Below, piece after piece: positions 1-6,433 of a DNA stretch of 12,770 bases (position 1 is the first letter of the stretch; every line of letters starts with the position of its first letter). The DNA lies in NCBI GenBank assembly GCA_017479785.1, contig JAFVBT010000051.1, forward strand, positions 1-12,770. Reading direction: 5' to 3'. Both the position numbers and the translations under genes were made by a program. Source of the stretch: Alphaproteobacteria bacterium. Lineage in GTDB: Bacteria; Pseudomonadota; Alphaproteobacteria; RF32; CAG-239. The notes under the pieces are model-generated. The model was not told where the DNA came from. It saw only the letters and a list, made by a program, of their open reading frames with translations, and did no database searches.

Positions 1-276
1 AAGAAAGCGGCAACCAAGACAGCCGCGAAGAAAGCGCCGGCAAAGAAAGCGGCAACCAAGACAGCTGCCAAGAAGGTTCCTGCTAAGAAGGCTGCGACAA
101 AGACAGCTGCTAAGAAGGCTCCTGCCAAGAAGGCTGCGACAAAGACAGCCGCGAAGAAAGCGCCGGCTAAGAAAGCCGCAACCAAGAAGACAGCAAAGAA
201 GACGCCGGCTAAGAAAGCGGCAACCAAGACAGCCGCCAAGAAAGCGCCGGCTAAGAAAGCGGCTAAAAAGAAATAA
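1..276 (+). CDS. Histone H1-like / AlgP-like Lys-Ala-rich protein, C-terminal tail (5' truncated)
   Basis: The frame is open from the first base of the window and stops with TAA at 274-276, leaving 91 residues of a protein whose start lies outside. The visible part is a low-complexity basic tail of six 14-residue units of the type KKAATKTAAKKAPA, followed by a short all-basic end (KKAAKKK). At the DNA level the unit is 42 nt and repeats in register from 1 to 252; unit 5 (169-210) is the most diverged. Tails like this occur in bacterial histone H1-like, AlgP and Hc-type nucleoid proteins, where they bind DNA by charge with little sequence specificity. Whether a folded domain precedes the tail cannot be seen. 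A strong terminator follows 24 bases after the stop. The tail composition is certain; the family name rests on composition alone. Confidence 0.8.
   Translation, partial: KKAATKTAAKKAPAKKAATKTAAKKVPAKKAATKTAAKKAPAKKAATKTAAKKAPAKKAATKKTAKKTPAKKAATKTAAKKAPAKKAAKKK
42..252 (+). repeat. 42-nt tandem coding repeats in histone-like tail
   Basis: These are the in-frame tandem copies of the 42-nt unit starting aagaaagcgg. The whole array covers units at 1-42, 43-84, 85-126, 127-168, 169-210 and 211-252. Synonymous differences (gcg/gct, aag/aaa, gcc/gct) are scattered among units, so the array is old enough to have drifted but keeps its protein pattern. Such arrays tend to vary in copy number between strains. 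Confidence 0.8.
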
Positions 277-299
277 TGCTAATTTCAGCATTGTAAAAT

Positions 300-335
300 A
301 AAAGAGCTTGTTCTTTGGACAGGCTCTTTTATTTA
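300..335 (+). terminator. Rho-independent terminator after histone-like gene
   Basis: A 14-bp stem (300-313 with 317-330, two or three G-U pairs) closes a three-base loop (314-316). It runs straight into a T-rich stretch on the plus strand. The A-rich start of the stem means it may also act weakly for the minus-strand gene that ends at 355. Confidence 0.85.
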
Positions 336-354
336 TTATTTTTACCGAATGGCA

Positions 355-2769
355 TTATTTTTTCATCAATTGTTCCAAATGTGCAAATATAATATTCATT
401 TTTGCCGCAATTTTGCTTATGTTGGTGCGTTTCGGTTTAATCTCGTTTTTATTCGGAGAAACATTCTTAGCCGCTTCGTTTCTTTTGATTTTATAGCGGA
501 GCGCCATATTTTTAGAGTGTAAGGTCTTTTTCATCAGTTGGGAATACAATAAACTGCCGTTGACATCATCAAAACCGTATTTTTTATAAATTTCGTGATT
601 GCAAACAATAGTTTCACAAACAGGAATGTGTTCCAAAGATGTGATTTTTGTATCATAGCACTTAAAACTTCCGCCGACTTTTTTCGGTGCGCCTTCTAAG
701 GACGTAAGTGGTGTATTGTTACAGTAAAAATCTTCTCCGACTGTTTTCGGTGCGCCTTCCAAAGATGTGATGTTTGTGCAACTGCAATCGAAGTCTCCGC
801 CAACTGTTTTCGGTGCGCCTTCCAAAGATGTGATGTTTGTGCAACTGCAATCGAAGTCTCCGCCGACTGCTTGCGGTGCACCTTCCAAAGAAGTGATTTG
901 CGTATGACTGCAATCAAAATGTCCGGTAATTTTTTGCGGTACTCCTTCTAAGGACGTGATTGGTGTATAGCTGCAATCAAAATATCCGGTAACCTTTTGC
1001 GGGGCAAATTCCAAGGAAGTAATTTGAGTATCGCTACAATCAAAATTCTGAACAGTTTTCGGCGCGTATTGTAAAGATGTGATAGGTGTGTTTTTGCAAT
1101 AAAAACTTTTACCGACTTCTTGTGTGGCTCCTTTTAAGGATGTAATATTCGTGTAGCTGCAATCAAAATCTCCGCCGACCTTTTCCGGTGCACCTTCTAA
1201 GGATGTGATTTCCGAACCTGAGCAGAAGAATCTTCCGCCGACTGTTCTGGGAGCTCCTTTTAAAGATGTTATTTGCGTATGGTAACAAGCAAATTCGCCG
1301 CTGACTGTCTGCGGCCCGCCTTCCAAAGATGTGATTAGAGTTTCGCTGCAATCGAAAATTCCGTTGACATTTTGCGGTGCGCCTTCCAAAGATGCAAGCT
1401 TTGTATAGTTGCACTTAAAGCCTCCGCTGACTGTTTTCGGTGCGCCTTCTAAGGACGTGATTTGTGTATGAGCACAATCAAAATTTCCACCGACCTTTTG
1501 CGGGGCGCCTTCCAAAGATGTGATGTTTGTGCAACTGCAATCGAAGTCTCCGCCGACTGCTTGCGGTGCACCTTCCAAAGAGGTAAGCGGGTTACTCTGG
1601 CACTGAAAGCTTCCGCCTACTTTTTTCGGAGCACCTTTGAGAGATGTTAGTTCATTGCGGAAACAGAAAAAATTTCCTTCAACCGTTATGTTCGATAAGT
1701 CAGGCAACTCGGTTAATCCCATACCGGATAAATCCAGATTTCCTTTACAAATCAACTTTTTGCTCGTCGGAATATTGTTAATATCATAGAAGTCTGATGC
1801 TCCGGTTTCCTCATCATACAATTTAATCAATCCGATATTTCGTAAATCATTAACAATATTGAAATCTTTTTTCTTTACGAACTTCCTGATATACGAACGA
1901 TATCTTTCAACCGGTGCTCTGTTACCTTTTCCTTTGCATTGGTAGATTTCTTCTTCTCCGGTCTTTTTATTGACGCGCACTTCAATGGTGGCATGCGGCA
2001 TACCGTCGGCATCACGCAGAGAATAGATTTTTATTTTGCCCCGCATTACGCCCTTATCATAATTGCCTTGTCCCACGCAATGTCCCATATACTCGCTTTC
2101 ATAATCCAGCGCTTTCGGGGTGGTCAGCTGCACAATTTCCATACCTTCATCCAACTTCATCACACTGCGGGTGCCGGGAAGTGAAGCCAGATACATTTCT
2201 TCGTTACGTTTTCTCAATTCGGCTTTCTGAGCCATAATATTATGCCATTTCTCAGCTTCTTCCAGCGTTTTGGCAAACGTATCGTAAGCATTTTGAGTTT
2301 TAAGATAATCAATTCGCAATTTCGGTGAGACTTCTTCTTCGCCTTTGGTATTGGTATCTTTAACCCGTACCAAGGTTTTGTTCACATAGCTTTCCGCTGC
2401 GGAATATAAATAATCGCGAACCATATTGATATTTTCGGTAAGGCTTGCCGGAATTTTATCGGCTTCAAAGCGGTGTACCGGTTTGCCTTCAGATAAGCAA
2501 CGTTTTGCCCACGCCGGTAAATCAGGCTCATTTGTTGCTATAGGGGTTAAGAAATCGCGGTGTTCCGGTAAATCTTCTGCCAGATGACTGCGTAAGCGGT
2601 GTTTACACCATTGCAACAGCATTGAACGCACAATAGCATCTTTATTTTGCTCAACAAATGCGACTGATTTAAAATCACCGAATTTGAAAACCTCTATTTC
2701 CTGTCCGTGATACACAATATCGGCAAGATAGTTGTTCAAATCTTTTTCATTTAACAAATTTACCGGCAT
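355..2769 (-). CDS. PcfJ-domain protein with C-terminal leucine-rich-like 21-residue repeats
   Basis: This 804-residue protein has no signal peptide or membrane segment. Residues about 1-315 form the N-terminal part. Residues 229-297 carry the signature of the PcfJ-like family (GHCVGQGNY, IYSLRD, PHATIEV, a Q-x-KGKGN-x-xP core and a following YIRKFV). PcfJ is named after a gene of the Enterococcus conjugative plasmid pCF10; its biochemical role is unknown, and relatives are common in phages and plasmids. Residues 374-708 are sixteen repeats of pattern ITSLEGAPxxVGGxFDCSxTx, each 21 residues (repeat 10 has 20), plus a partial seventeenth. Each repeat has one conserved Cys. The C-terminal ~55 residues are Lys/Arg-rich. 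The ATG start follows AAGGAG with a 6-base spacer, and a near-perfect promoter lies just upstream, so the gene is probably transcribed alone. Family assignment is confident; function is unknown. Repeat domains of this style usually bind protein, which is inference here. Confidence 0.85.
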   Translation of the reverse strand: MPVNLLNEKDLNNYLADIVYHGQEIEVFKFGDFKSVAFVEQNKDAIVRSMLLQWCKHRLRSHLAEDLPEHRDFLTPIATNEPDLPAWAKRCLSEGKPVHRFEADKIPASLTENINMVRDYLYSAAESYVNKTLVRVKDTNTKGEEEVSPKLRIDYLKTQNAYDTFAKTLEEAEKWHNIMAQKAELRKRNEEMYLASLPGTRSVMKLDEGMEIVQLTTPKALDYESEYMGHCVGQGNYDKGVMRGKIKIYSLRDADGMPHATIEVRVNKKTGEEEIYQCKGKGNRAPVERYRSYIRKFVKKKDFNIVNDLRNIGLIKLYDEETGASDFYDINNIPTSKKLICKGNLDLSGMGLTELPDLSNITVEGNFFCFRNELTSLKGAPKKVGGSFQCQSNPLTSLEGAPQAVGGDFDCSCTNITSLEGAPQKVGGNFDCAHTQITSLEGAPKTVSGGFKCNYTKLASLEGAPQNVNGIFDCSETLITSLEGGPQTVSGEFACYHTQITSLKGAPRTVGGRFFCSGSEITSLEGAPEKVGGDFDCSYTNITSLKGATQEVGKSFYCKNTPITSLQYAPKTVQNFDCSDTQITSLEFAPQKVTGYFDCSYTPITSLEGVPQKITGHFDCSHTQITSLEGAPQAVGGDFDCSCTNITSLEGAPKTVGGDFDCSCTNITSLEGAPKTVGEDFYCNNTPLTSLEGAPKKVGGSFKCYDTKITSLEHIPVCETIVCNHEIYKKYGFDDVNGSLLYSQLMKKTLHSKNMALRYKIKRNEAAKNVSPNKNEIKPKRTNISKIAAKMNIIFAHLEQLMKK
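622..1650 (-). repeat. 63-nt tandem coding repeats (16 full, 1 partial)
   Basis: The DNA encodes residues 374-716 of the PcfJ-repeat protein. The period is 63 nt throughout, except for one 60-nt unit. Several units are nearly identical in DNA as well as protein: 740-801 equals 803-864, and 815-891 equals 1505-1581. Recent unit duplication or conversion explains this better than selection on the protein. Confidence 0.9.
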
Positions 2770-2800
2770 AGGACACTCCTTTGAATTATGCTATATCAGC

Positions 2801-2829
2801 ATTGTATTCTTTTTTGTGATTTTTGTCAA
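2801..2829 (-). promoter_or_regulatory. Sigma70-type promoter of the PcfJ-repeat gene
   Basis: On the minus strand, TTGACA (2824-2829) is followed by a 17-base A-rich spacer and TACAAT (2801-2806). Transcription should start near 2794, giving a short leader of about 25 bases before the ATG at 2769. The promoter sits in the gap after the ELM1-like gene, so the two minus genes can be expressed separately. Confidence 0.8.
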
Positions 2830-2840
2830 CTTGAAAGTGA

Positions 2841-3812
2841 TTATAATTTTTCAATCAGTTCGGCGATTTCGCGGGCGGCATTTAAACTGTTTTGCGGGCT
2901 GAATGTCTCGGCGTTATCATCATCAATCAATGCGGCACATCTGCGTTCACATAAAGATTGAACAAAGCGTTGATGCTTGGCCGTCAGCCAATTTTTTCCG
3001 GTGAACAGATAAATCGGCTTGCCGGTGCCGGTTGCCTCGCAACACATAGAAACAGAATCGCCGGTTACAATAATGTTATCGGCACAAGCCAAAAAACCGC
3101 TGTACGGGTTCTTTTTGGTATCTCCCCACAAAAAAGTGTATTGCGGGATATCTTTAATTTCATTCATGATGATTTGTTCGGCCTTTTTGCCGGTGCGGCG
3201 TGAAGTTGTAATAAGAATTGACCCGCCGATTTTTTGCTTGAAATTTTTCAGCGCTTGCCCGAGGGCTAAAGCATTTTCCTCAGAAAACGGTTTCTTTTTA
3301 ATGGCTCCGCCGACAATAACCGCCGTCAGCGGTTTCGGTAAACCGGCAAATTCCGCTTCCCATTCAGTTTTGGCCTGTTGTAAAAAGTCTTCCGTAATTC
3401 GGTGCGGACAGCCGACAATATAGTGAATATTCGGTGCCGCTTTTTTATTTCTGTCGTGCTCGGGAACAACAACAAGTGAAAAGTCGGATAAACCGGTTTT
3501 TCCGGGATGCATTAATTGGATTAACTTTGTTTGAGGGGATAATTTTTTGATATATCGGGCAACAGGTACCGTCCGGCGTGAGATAGACAGTACATAATCC
3601 GGAAAAGGCGGTTTCAGTAATTTTTTGCTTTCTGCAGTTAATCCGAGCAAACCTTTACCGCGTATCCAATTTGGCAAAGCGGCGGTTTTGGTGTAAACAA
3701 TATTTTTTTCTTCACACTTTATTTTGTTCGGATTAAGCGCACCGATAACCCCTAAAGCCTGCCCGATACTGCCGCGTCTGTCATCCATTAAAGCCCATAA
3801 AATTTTTTGCAT
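2841..3812 (-). CDS. ELM1/DUF1022 family protein (mitochondrial-fission-ELM1-like, putative glycosyltransferase fold)
   Basis: The 323-residue protein shows the layout of the ELM1 (DUF1022) family, widespread in Alphaproteobacteria and shared with plant mitochondrial-fission protein ELM1. Visible landmarks are an N-terminal WALMDDRRGSIGQALGV segment (6-22), VVVPEHD (114-120), a central VIVGGA strand-loop (165-170), TTSRRT (202-207) and the C-terminal VTGDSVSMCCEATGTGKPIY region (249-268). The last two resemble the nucleotide-sugar-binding half of GT-B glycosyltransferases, which suggests cell-envelope glycan work; this is inference, since the bacterial function is not established. No signal peptide is seen. 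The ATG at 3812 follows CGGAG with a 5-base spacer. It is divergent from the secreted-protein gene at 3897, with only 84 bases between. Confidence 0.85.
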   Translation of the reverse strand: MQKILWALMDDRRGSIGQALGVIGALNPNKIKCEEKNIVYTKTAALPNWIRGKGLLGLTAESKKLLKPPFPDYVLSISRRTVPVARYIKKLSPQTKLIQLMHPGKTGLSDFSLVVVPEHDRNKKAAPNIHYIVGCPHRITEDFLQQAKTEWEAEFAGLPKPLTAVIVGGAIKKKPFSEENALALGQALKNFKQKIGGSILITTSRRTGKKAEQIIMNEIKDIPQYTFLWGDTKKNPYSGFLACADNIIVTGDSVSMCCEATGTGKPIYLFTGKNWLTAKHQRFVQSLCERRCAALIDDDNAETFSPQNSLNAAREIAELIEKL

Positions 3813-3842
3813 TTTTACTCCGTATTTTTTTGCTTTTTAATT

Positions 3843-3870
3843 AATATATGTTATATCATAATTATCGCAA
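3843..3870 (-). promoter_or_regulatory. Possible promoter of the ELM1-like gene
   Basis: On the minus strand, TTGCGA (3865-3870), a 16-base spacer and TATATT (3843-3848) form a moderate sigma70 match in the 84-base divergent gap. The gap is so AT-rich that chance matches are likely. A similar weak plus-strand candidate (TTGCTT at 3830, TATATC at 3852) could serve the gene at 3897. Confidence 0.35.
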
Positions 3871-3896
3871 GAAAAATTTATCAAGGATGTACAGCT

Positions 3897-4259
3897 ATGA
3901 AAAAAATTATACTTTTTTTGTTTTTATGTTTTTCAATGGCGGGGAATGTGCAAGCATATGATAACGGTATTCGCGACAATCCTGTTCTTAAGGTTTCCCG
4001 TTCATATCTGCGTAACACCGGAGATGAAAGAAAAGCCCGTAATCTTTTGGTGGTGAAAGAGGTTGCAGATTTTAAAATCGGAGATGAAAAACTGTCAAAA
4101 GATTTTGAAATGGTGGAGTCAACAGATGAATTTGAGCGCAAAATGGCAAAAATTATGGAAAAACTCAGCAATAAAAAAATGCGCGATTCCAAAAACAGGG
4201 AAGTAATTAATATTTTAAATGAAGCCGGTGACAAGTTATATAATCTTTTGGCTAATTAA
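3897..4259 (+). CDS. Small secreted/periplasmic protein of unknown function
   Basis: This 120-residue protein has a clear Sec signal peptide: MKK, then a hydrophobic core, with likely cleavage after VQA (residues 18-20). The mature part is about 100 residues, charged and apparently helical, with a Lys/Glu-rich second half (KMAKIMEKLSNKKMRD and onward) and no Cys. I do not recognise a family. The frame is open upstream to 3807, but the ATG at 3897 is preferred because an AAGGA Shine-Dalgarno lies at 3883-3887 and the signal peptide begins exactly there. It is the first of four plus-strand genes. The 72-base gap to the lipoprotein gene contains a TATAAT box, so co-transcription is possible but not certain. 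Confidence 0.75.
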   Translation: MKKIILFLFLCFSMAGNVQAYDNGIRDNPVLKVSRSYLRNTGDERKARNLLVVKEVADFKIGDEKLSKDFEMVESTDEFERKMAKIMEKLSNKKMRDSKNREVINILNEAGDKLYNLLAN

Positions 4260-4281
4260 GGATTGTTTAATATCTTAGGGT

Positions 4282-4318
4282 TATAATCGTCTCATAACAA
4301 TATGATCGGATGATCATA
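4282..4318 (+). promoter_or_regulatory. TATAAT box and 7-bp palindrome upstream of the lipoprotein gene
   Basis: A perfect TATAAT sits at 4282-4287 without a good -35 at normal spacing. A perfect inverted repeat follows (TATGATC at 4301-4307, GGAT loop, GATCATA at 4312-4318), ending three bases before the GAGAGG ribosome binding site. It could be an operator or a small leader hairpin. The evidence is symmetry alone. Confidence 0.35.
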
Positions 4319-4331
4319 AAGAGAGGTTATA

Positions 4332-4679
4332 ATGAAGAAAATTGCATTACTCGGAATATTGCTCGTTTTGTGCGCCTGCCGCGCCAGAACAATGCGTCAG
4401 GATGTTGCCGAACCGGTTTATGATGCACCTGAAGTTGCTCAGACATATGCCATACCGGAAGAAGATTTATATCGTTACGATATCTCGGTTAAGGCAATGG
4501 GCGATGACTATGTTGTTTATGAATATGCCGACGTTCGGATAGACAAAGTTGCGACATTGGCTTCGGCGTTTTGTTTTGAAACCAATCCGGGAAAAAAGGC
4601 TTATTTGCGCGATATTTATATGCACAAAAATCGTAGAAGACGGGCGACTTTTGACTGCGTTGACCTTGCAACACAATGA
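4332..4679 (+). CDS. Small lipoprotein of unknown function
   Basis: The 115-residue product begins with a lipoprotein signal: MKK, a hydrophobic stretch, and a lipobox ending L-C-A-C, with Cys16 as the likely lipidated residue. Residue 2 of the mature chain is Arg rather than Asp, so outer-membrane sorting would be expected by the E. coli rule. The mature part is short, acidic at first (residues 24-60) and then has a compact region with two Cys (SAFCFETN and TFDCVD) that could pair. It ends soon after a KNRRRRA basic stretch. I do not recognise a family. The ATG follows GAGAGG (4321-4326) with a 5-base spacer. The stop lies 36 bases before the J-protein start, so it is probably in the same transcript. 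Confidence 0.7.
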   Translation: MKKIALLGILLVLCACRARTMRQDVAEPVYDAPEVAQTYAIPEEDLYRYDISVKAMGDDYVVYEYADVRIDKVATLASAFCFETNPGKKAYLRDIYMHKNRRRRATFDCVDLATQ

Positions 4680-4682
4680 TTT

Positions 4683-4709
4683 TATCCCTATATCAATATT
4701 TAGGGAGAA
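4683..4709 (+). promoter_or_regulatory. Hairpin covering the ribosome binding site of the J-protein gene
   Basis: TCCCTA (4685-4690) pairs perfectly with TAGGGA (4701-4706). After one mismatch, two more pairs enclose the four-base loop CAAT. The AGGGAG Shine-Dalgarno (4702-4707) for the ATG at 4716 is almost wholly inside the 3' arm. Such a leader can act as an RNA thermometer, or be opened by ribosomes finishing the upstream lipoprotein gene, whose stop lies at 4677-4679. There is no T-run, so it is not a terminator. Confidence 0.5.
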
Positions 4710-4715
4710 TTTGTG

Positions 4716-5663
4716 ATGGCAAAAGATTTATACCAAATTTTAGGCGTTAGCAAAACGGCGTCGGAAGCGGAGATTAAATCCGCTTATCGTAAGTTGGCGC
4801 GTAAATATCATCCGGATTTGAATAAGGATGATAAAAATGCTGCGGAAAAATTTAAAGAAATATCAAATGCTTATGATATTATCGGTAATGCTGAAAAACG
4901 CAAAAAATATGACAATAACGAAATAGATTCCGACGGCAAACCGACCGGTTTCGGCGCAGGCGGTTTCGGGGGAGAAAATCCTTTTGCCGGTGGCGGTAAT
5001 CCGTTTGGCGGCGGAAATCCTTTCGGAAGCGGGAATCCGTTCGGCGGTGCGCAGGCCTCCGGTTTTGATTTTGCCTCAATTTTCGGTGATGATATATTTT
5101 CGCAATTTACCGGTGGTAAGCAAAGCGGATTTTCAAAAAGAAGCCGTGCAAGTAAAGGTCAGGATGCCGCTTTTAATATGCGTGTTGATTTTTTGGATGC
5201 GGCACGCGGTGTTGAGAAAAAAGTAAATCTCGGCGGCAAAAATATCAATGTAAAAATTCCGGCCGGTACGCAAAGCGGACAAACGCTTCGCTTGAAAGGA
5301 ATGGGTAATCCGGGGCTTAACGGCGGTCCGAATGGTGATGCATTGATTACAATTACGGTTGATGAACATCCGTATTTTAAAGCGGAAGGCTTAAATGTTT
5401 TGCTTGATTTACCTGTTTCAATTGTGGAAGCAATAAAAGGTGCTAAAATTACGGTGCCGACGGTGAGTGGAAAAGTGGCAATCAAAGTGCCGCCGTTTTC
5501 TTCAAGCGGCGATAAACTGCGCTTAAAAGGGCAGGGAATAAAAACAAAATCCGCACAGGGCGATGAAATTATAACTTTGCAAATTATGTTGCCGAAAAAA
5601 GCAGATGAAAATCTGTCGGATTTGGCCGATAAAGTACAAAACTATGCGGTTAGGAGTTTTTAA
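4716..5663 (+). CDS. DnaJ-like co-chaperone without zinc finger (CbpA type)
   Basis: This 315-residue J-protein stimulates the ATPase of an Hsp70 (DnaK) and hands it clients. The J domain spans about residues 4-68 with the essential HPD at 32-34. A Gly/Phe-rich linker follows (about 78-115), including four NPF motifs spaced by Gly runs. The client-binding C-terminal domains run from about 150 to 300 (KIPAGTQSGQTLRLKGMG and IKVPPFSSSGDKLRLKGQG are the paired beta-domain signatures). No CxxCxGxG repeats are present, so this is the class B/CbpA type, not canonical DnaJ. An in-frame GTG lies just before the ATG at 4716, but the ATG is better placed, 8 bases from AGGGAG. The next gene overlaps its stop by one base. 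Family confidence is very high; the exact paralogue is uncertain. Confidence 0.93.
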   Translation: MAKDLYQILGVSKTASEAEIKSAYRKLARKYHPDLNKDDKNAAEKFKEISNAYDIIGNAEKRKKYDNNEIDSDGKPTGFGAGGFGGENPFAGGGNPFGGGNPFGSGNPFGGAQASGFDFASIFGDDIFSQFTGGKQSGFSKRSRASKGQDAAFNMRVDFLDAARGVEKKVNLGGKNINVKIPAGTQSGQTLRLKGMGNPGLNGGPNGDALITITVDEHPYFKAEGLNVLLDLPVSIVEAIKGAKITVPTVSGKVAIKVPPFSSSGDKLRLKGQGIKTKSAQGDEIITLQIMLPKKADENLSDLADKVQNYAVRSF

Positions 5664-6226
5664 TGCTTTTAGAGACGCTGAAAGAATTTGATTGGTTTAA
5701 TGAACCGCAACGCGTGCGTTTTGATGAGGACGGGATGTATGTAACATCTAAGTATCGCACCGATTTTTGGTGCTGTGCGCGTTACGATTTTCGCAAAGAT
5801 GACGGTCATTTCTTTTTCAGCTATGTTTTGGGCGAATTTTGTTGCGATTTGGATTGGGAATTTAACGAAACAAAGTCTTTTGACCAGTGTGGAATTATGT
5901 TGCGCATGGATGCAAATAATTGGTTTAAGGCTTCCATAATGTATGAAAATGACGAATATCCGATGTTGGCTACTTCTTTAACCAACGAAGGATTTTCCGA
6001 TTTGGCAACTATTCCTTTGCCGCGCGGAACAAAGCGTGTTTGGTATCGCTTGAAAAAGCGTAAAGGCTGTTATATTGCCAGTTATTCTTTAGACGGTTCG
6101 GAGTTTATGCAGTTGCGTAAGTTTTATTTAATTCATGATGCAGATGATGTAAAAGTCGGGGCATATATTTGTTCGCCGCAACGTGATGACTTTGAAGCGG
6201 TTCTGAAAAACTTGCAGCTCAGCTGA
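5663..6226 (+). CDS. DUF1349 family protein (concanavalin-like fold)
   Basis: This 187-residue protein matches the DUF1349 pattern along its length: a central DQCGIMLRMDANNWFKASI segment (95-113), then ATSLTNEGFSDLAT, WYRLKKRKG, a SLDG turn and a C-terminal GAYICSPQRDDFEAVLKNL segment. The family is thought to adopt a concanavalin A-like beta-sandwich; its substrate or role is unknown. It has no signal peptide, so it is probably cytoplasmic. The ATG overlaps the J-protein stop (TAATG), and an AGGAG sits inside the end of that gene with a 6-base spacer, so translation is probably coupled. The pairing of a J-protein with this domain hints that the two proteins are needed in fixed ratio, but no partnership is known to me. 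A terminator follows 20 bases after the stop. Confidence 0.85.
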   Translation: MLLETLKEFDWFNEPQRVRFDEDGMYVTSKYRTDFWCCARYDFRKDDGHFFFSYVLGEFCCDLDWEFNETKSFDQCGIMLRMDANNWFKASIMYENDEYPMLATSLTNEGFSDLATIPLPRGTKRVWYRLKKRKGCYIASYSLDGSEFMQLRKFYLIHDADDVKVGAYICSPQRDDFEAVLKNLQLS

Positions 6227-6245
6227 AATTAATTATGTATAAAAT

Positions 6246-6278
6246 AAAAGCGGCCTTTATTAATAAAACCGCTTTTTT
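6246..6278 (+). terminator. Terminator of the J-protein operon
   Basis: An 8-bp stem (AAAAGCGG at 6246-6253 with CCGCTTTT at 6269-6276) encloses a loop containing the self-complementary TTTATTAATAAA. The stem runs into a six-T stretch. It closes the plus-strand run beginning at 3897 or 4332. Confidence 0.8.
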
Positions 6279-6299
6279 ATTGGCGCGCTCCGGGCGATT
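6274..6299. repeat. Direct repeat of the tRNA-Arg 3' end (att-like copy)
   Basis: These 26 bases are identical to 6427-6452, exactly 153 bases away. The shared block covers the last 19 bases of the tRNA, including CCA (6434-6452), and the first bases of its trailer. Such a copy of a tRNA 3' end is the usual footprint of site-specific integration at tRNA genes. No integrase gene lies in the 127 bases between the copies. Confidence 0.7.
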
Positions 6300-6303
6300 A
6301 TTC

Positions 6304-6356
6304 AAAAACCTTCGGTTTTTTCATGACCTATTCCTTTGCCGATAATACCGGCAAAG
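6304..6356. other. Two small hairpins between tRNA 3'-end copies
   Basis: The first is AAAAACC-TTC-GGTTTTT (6304-6320), a 7-bp stem with terminator-like T-runs on both strands. The second is CTTTGCCG-ATAATAC-CGGCAAAG (6334-6341 with 6349-6356), a perfect 8-bp stem. Together with the flanking terminators they make this segment unusually structured. No gene is supported here. Confidence 0.6.
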
Positions 6357-6400
6357 ACATCGGTTGCGAAGGCGTTCAAATCGCTACCAGACCTTCCAAT

Positions 6401-6422
6401 AAAAAAACACCCTAAAAGGGTG
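6401..6422 (-). terminator. Terminator of tRNA-Arg
   Basis: Read on the minus strand, a CACCC/GGGTG stem (6408-6412 with 6418-6422) with a 5-base loop is followed by seven Ts (6401-6407). It lies 11 bases downstream of the tRNA CCA end. Confidence 0.75.
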
Positions 6423-6433
6423 CTTATTTTTAT

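Noticed and set aside
308..496. Plus-strand frame after the histone-like gene
   Set aside because: It starts inside the terminator hairpin and then runs antisense to the end of the PcfJ-repeat gene; the hydrophobic translation comes from AT-rich DNA.
696..1414. Minus-strand frames inside the repeat array
   Set aside because: They are shadow frames made periodic by the real repeat gene, without their own ribosome binding sites.
646..1650. Regular 63-base repeats resembling a CRISPR array
   Set aside because: The period is coding and in frame, there are no unique spacers between identical repeats, and the units translate to a continuous 21-residue protein repeat.
3807..3896. Longer N-terminus for the secreted protein
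   Set aside because: The ATG at 3897 has a proper Shine-Dalgarno and begins a clean signal peptide; the extension would bury it and overlap the divergent gene's start.
3881..4234. Minus-strand 117-codon frame
   Set aside because: It is opposite a gene with a signal peptide and ribosome binding site, and its own translation is Ser/Leu-rich with no recognisable features.
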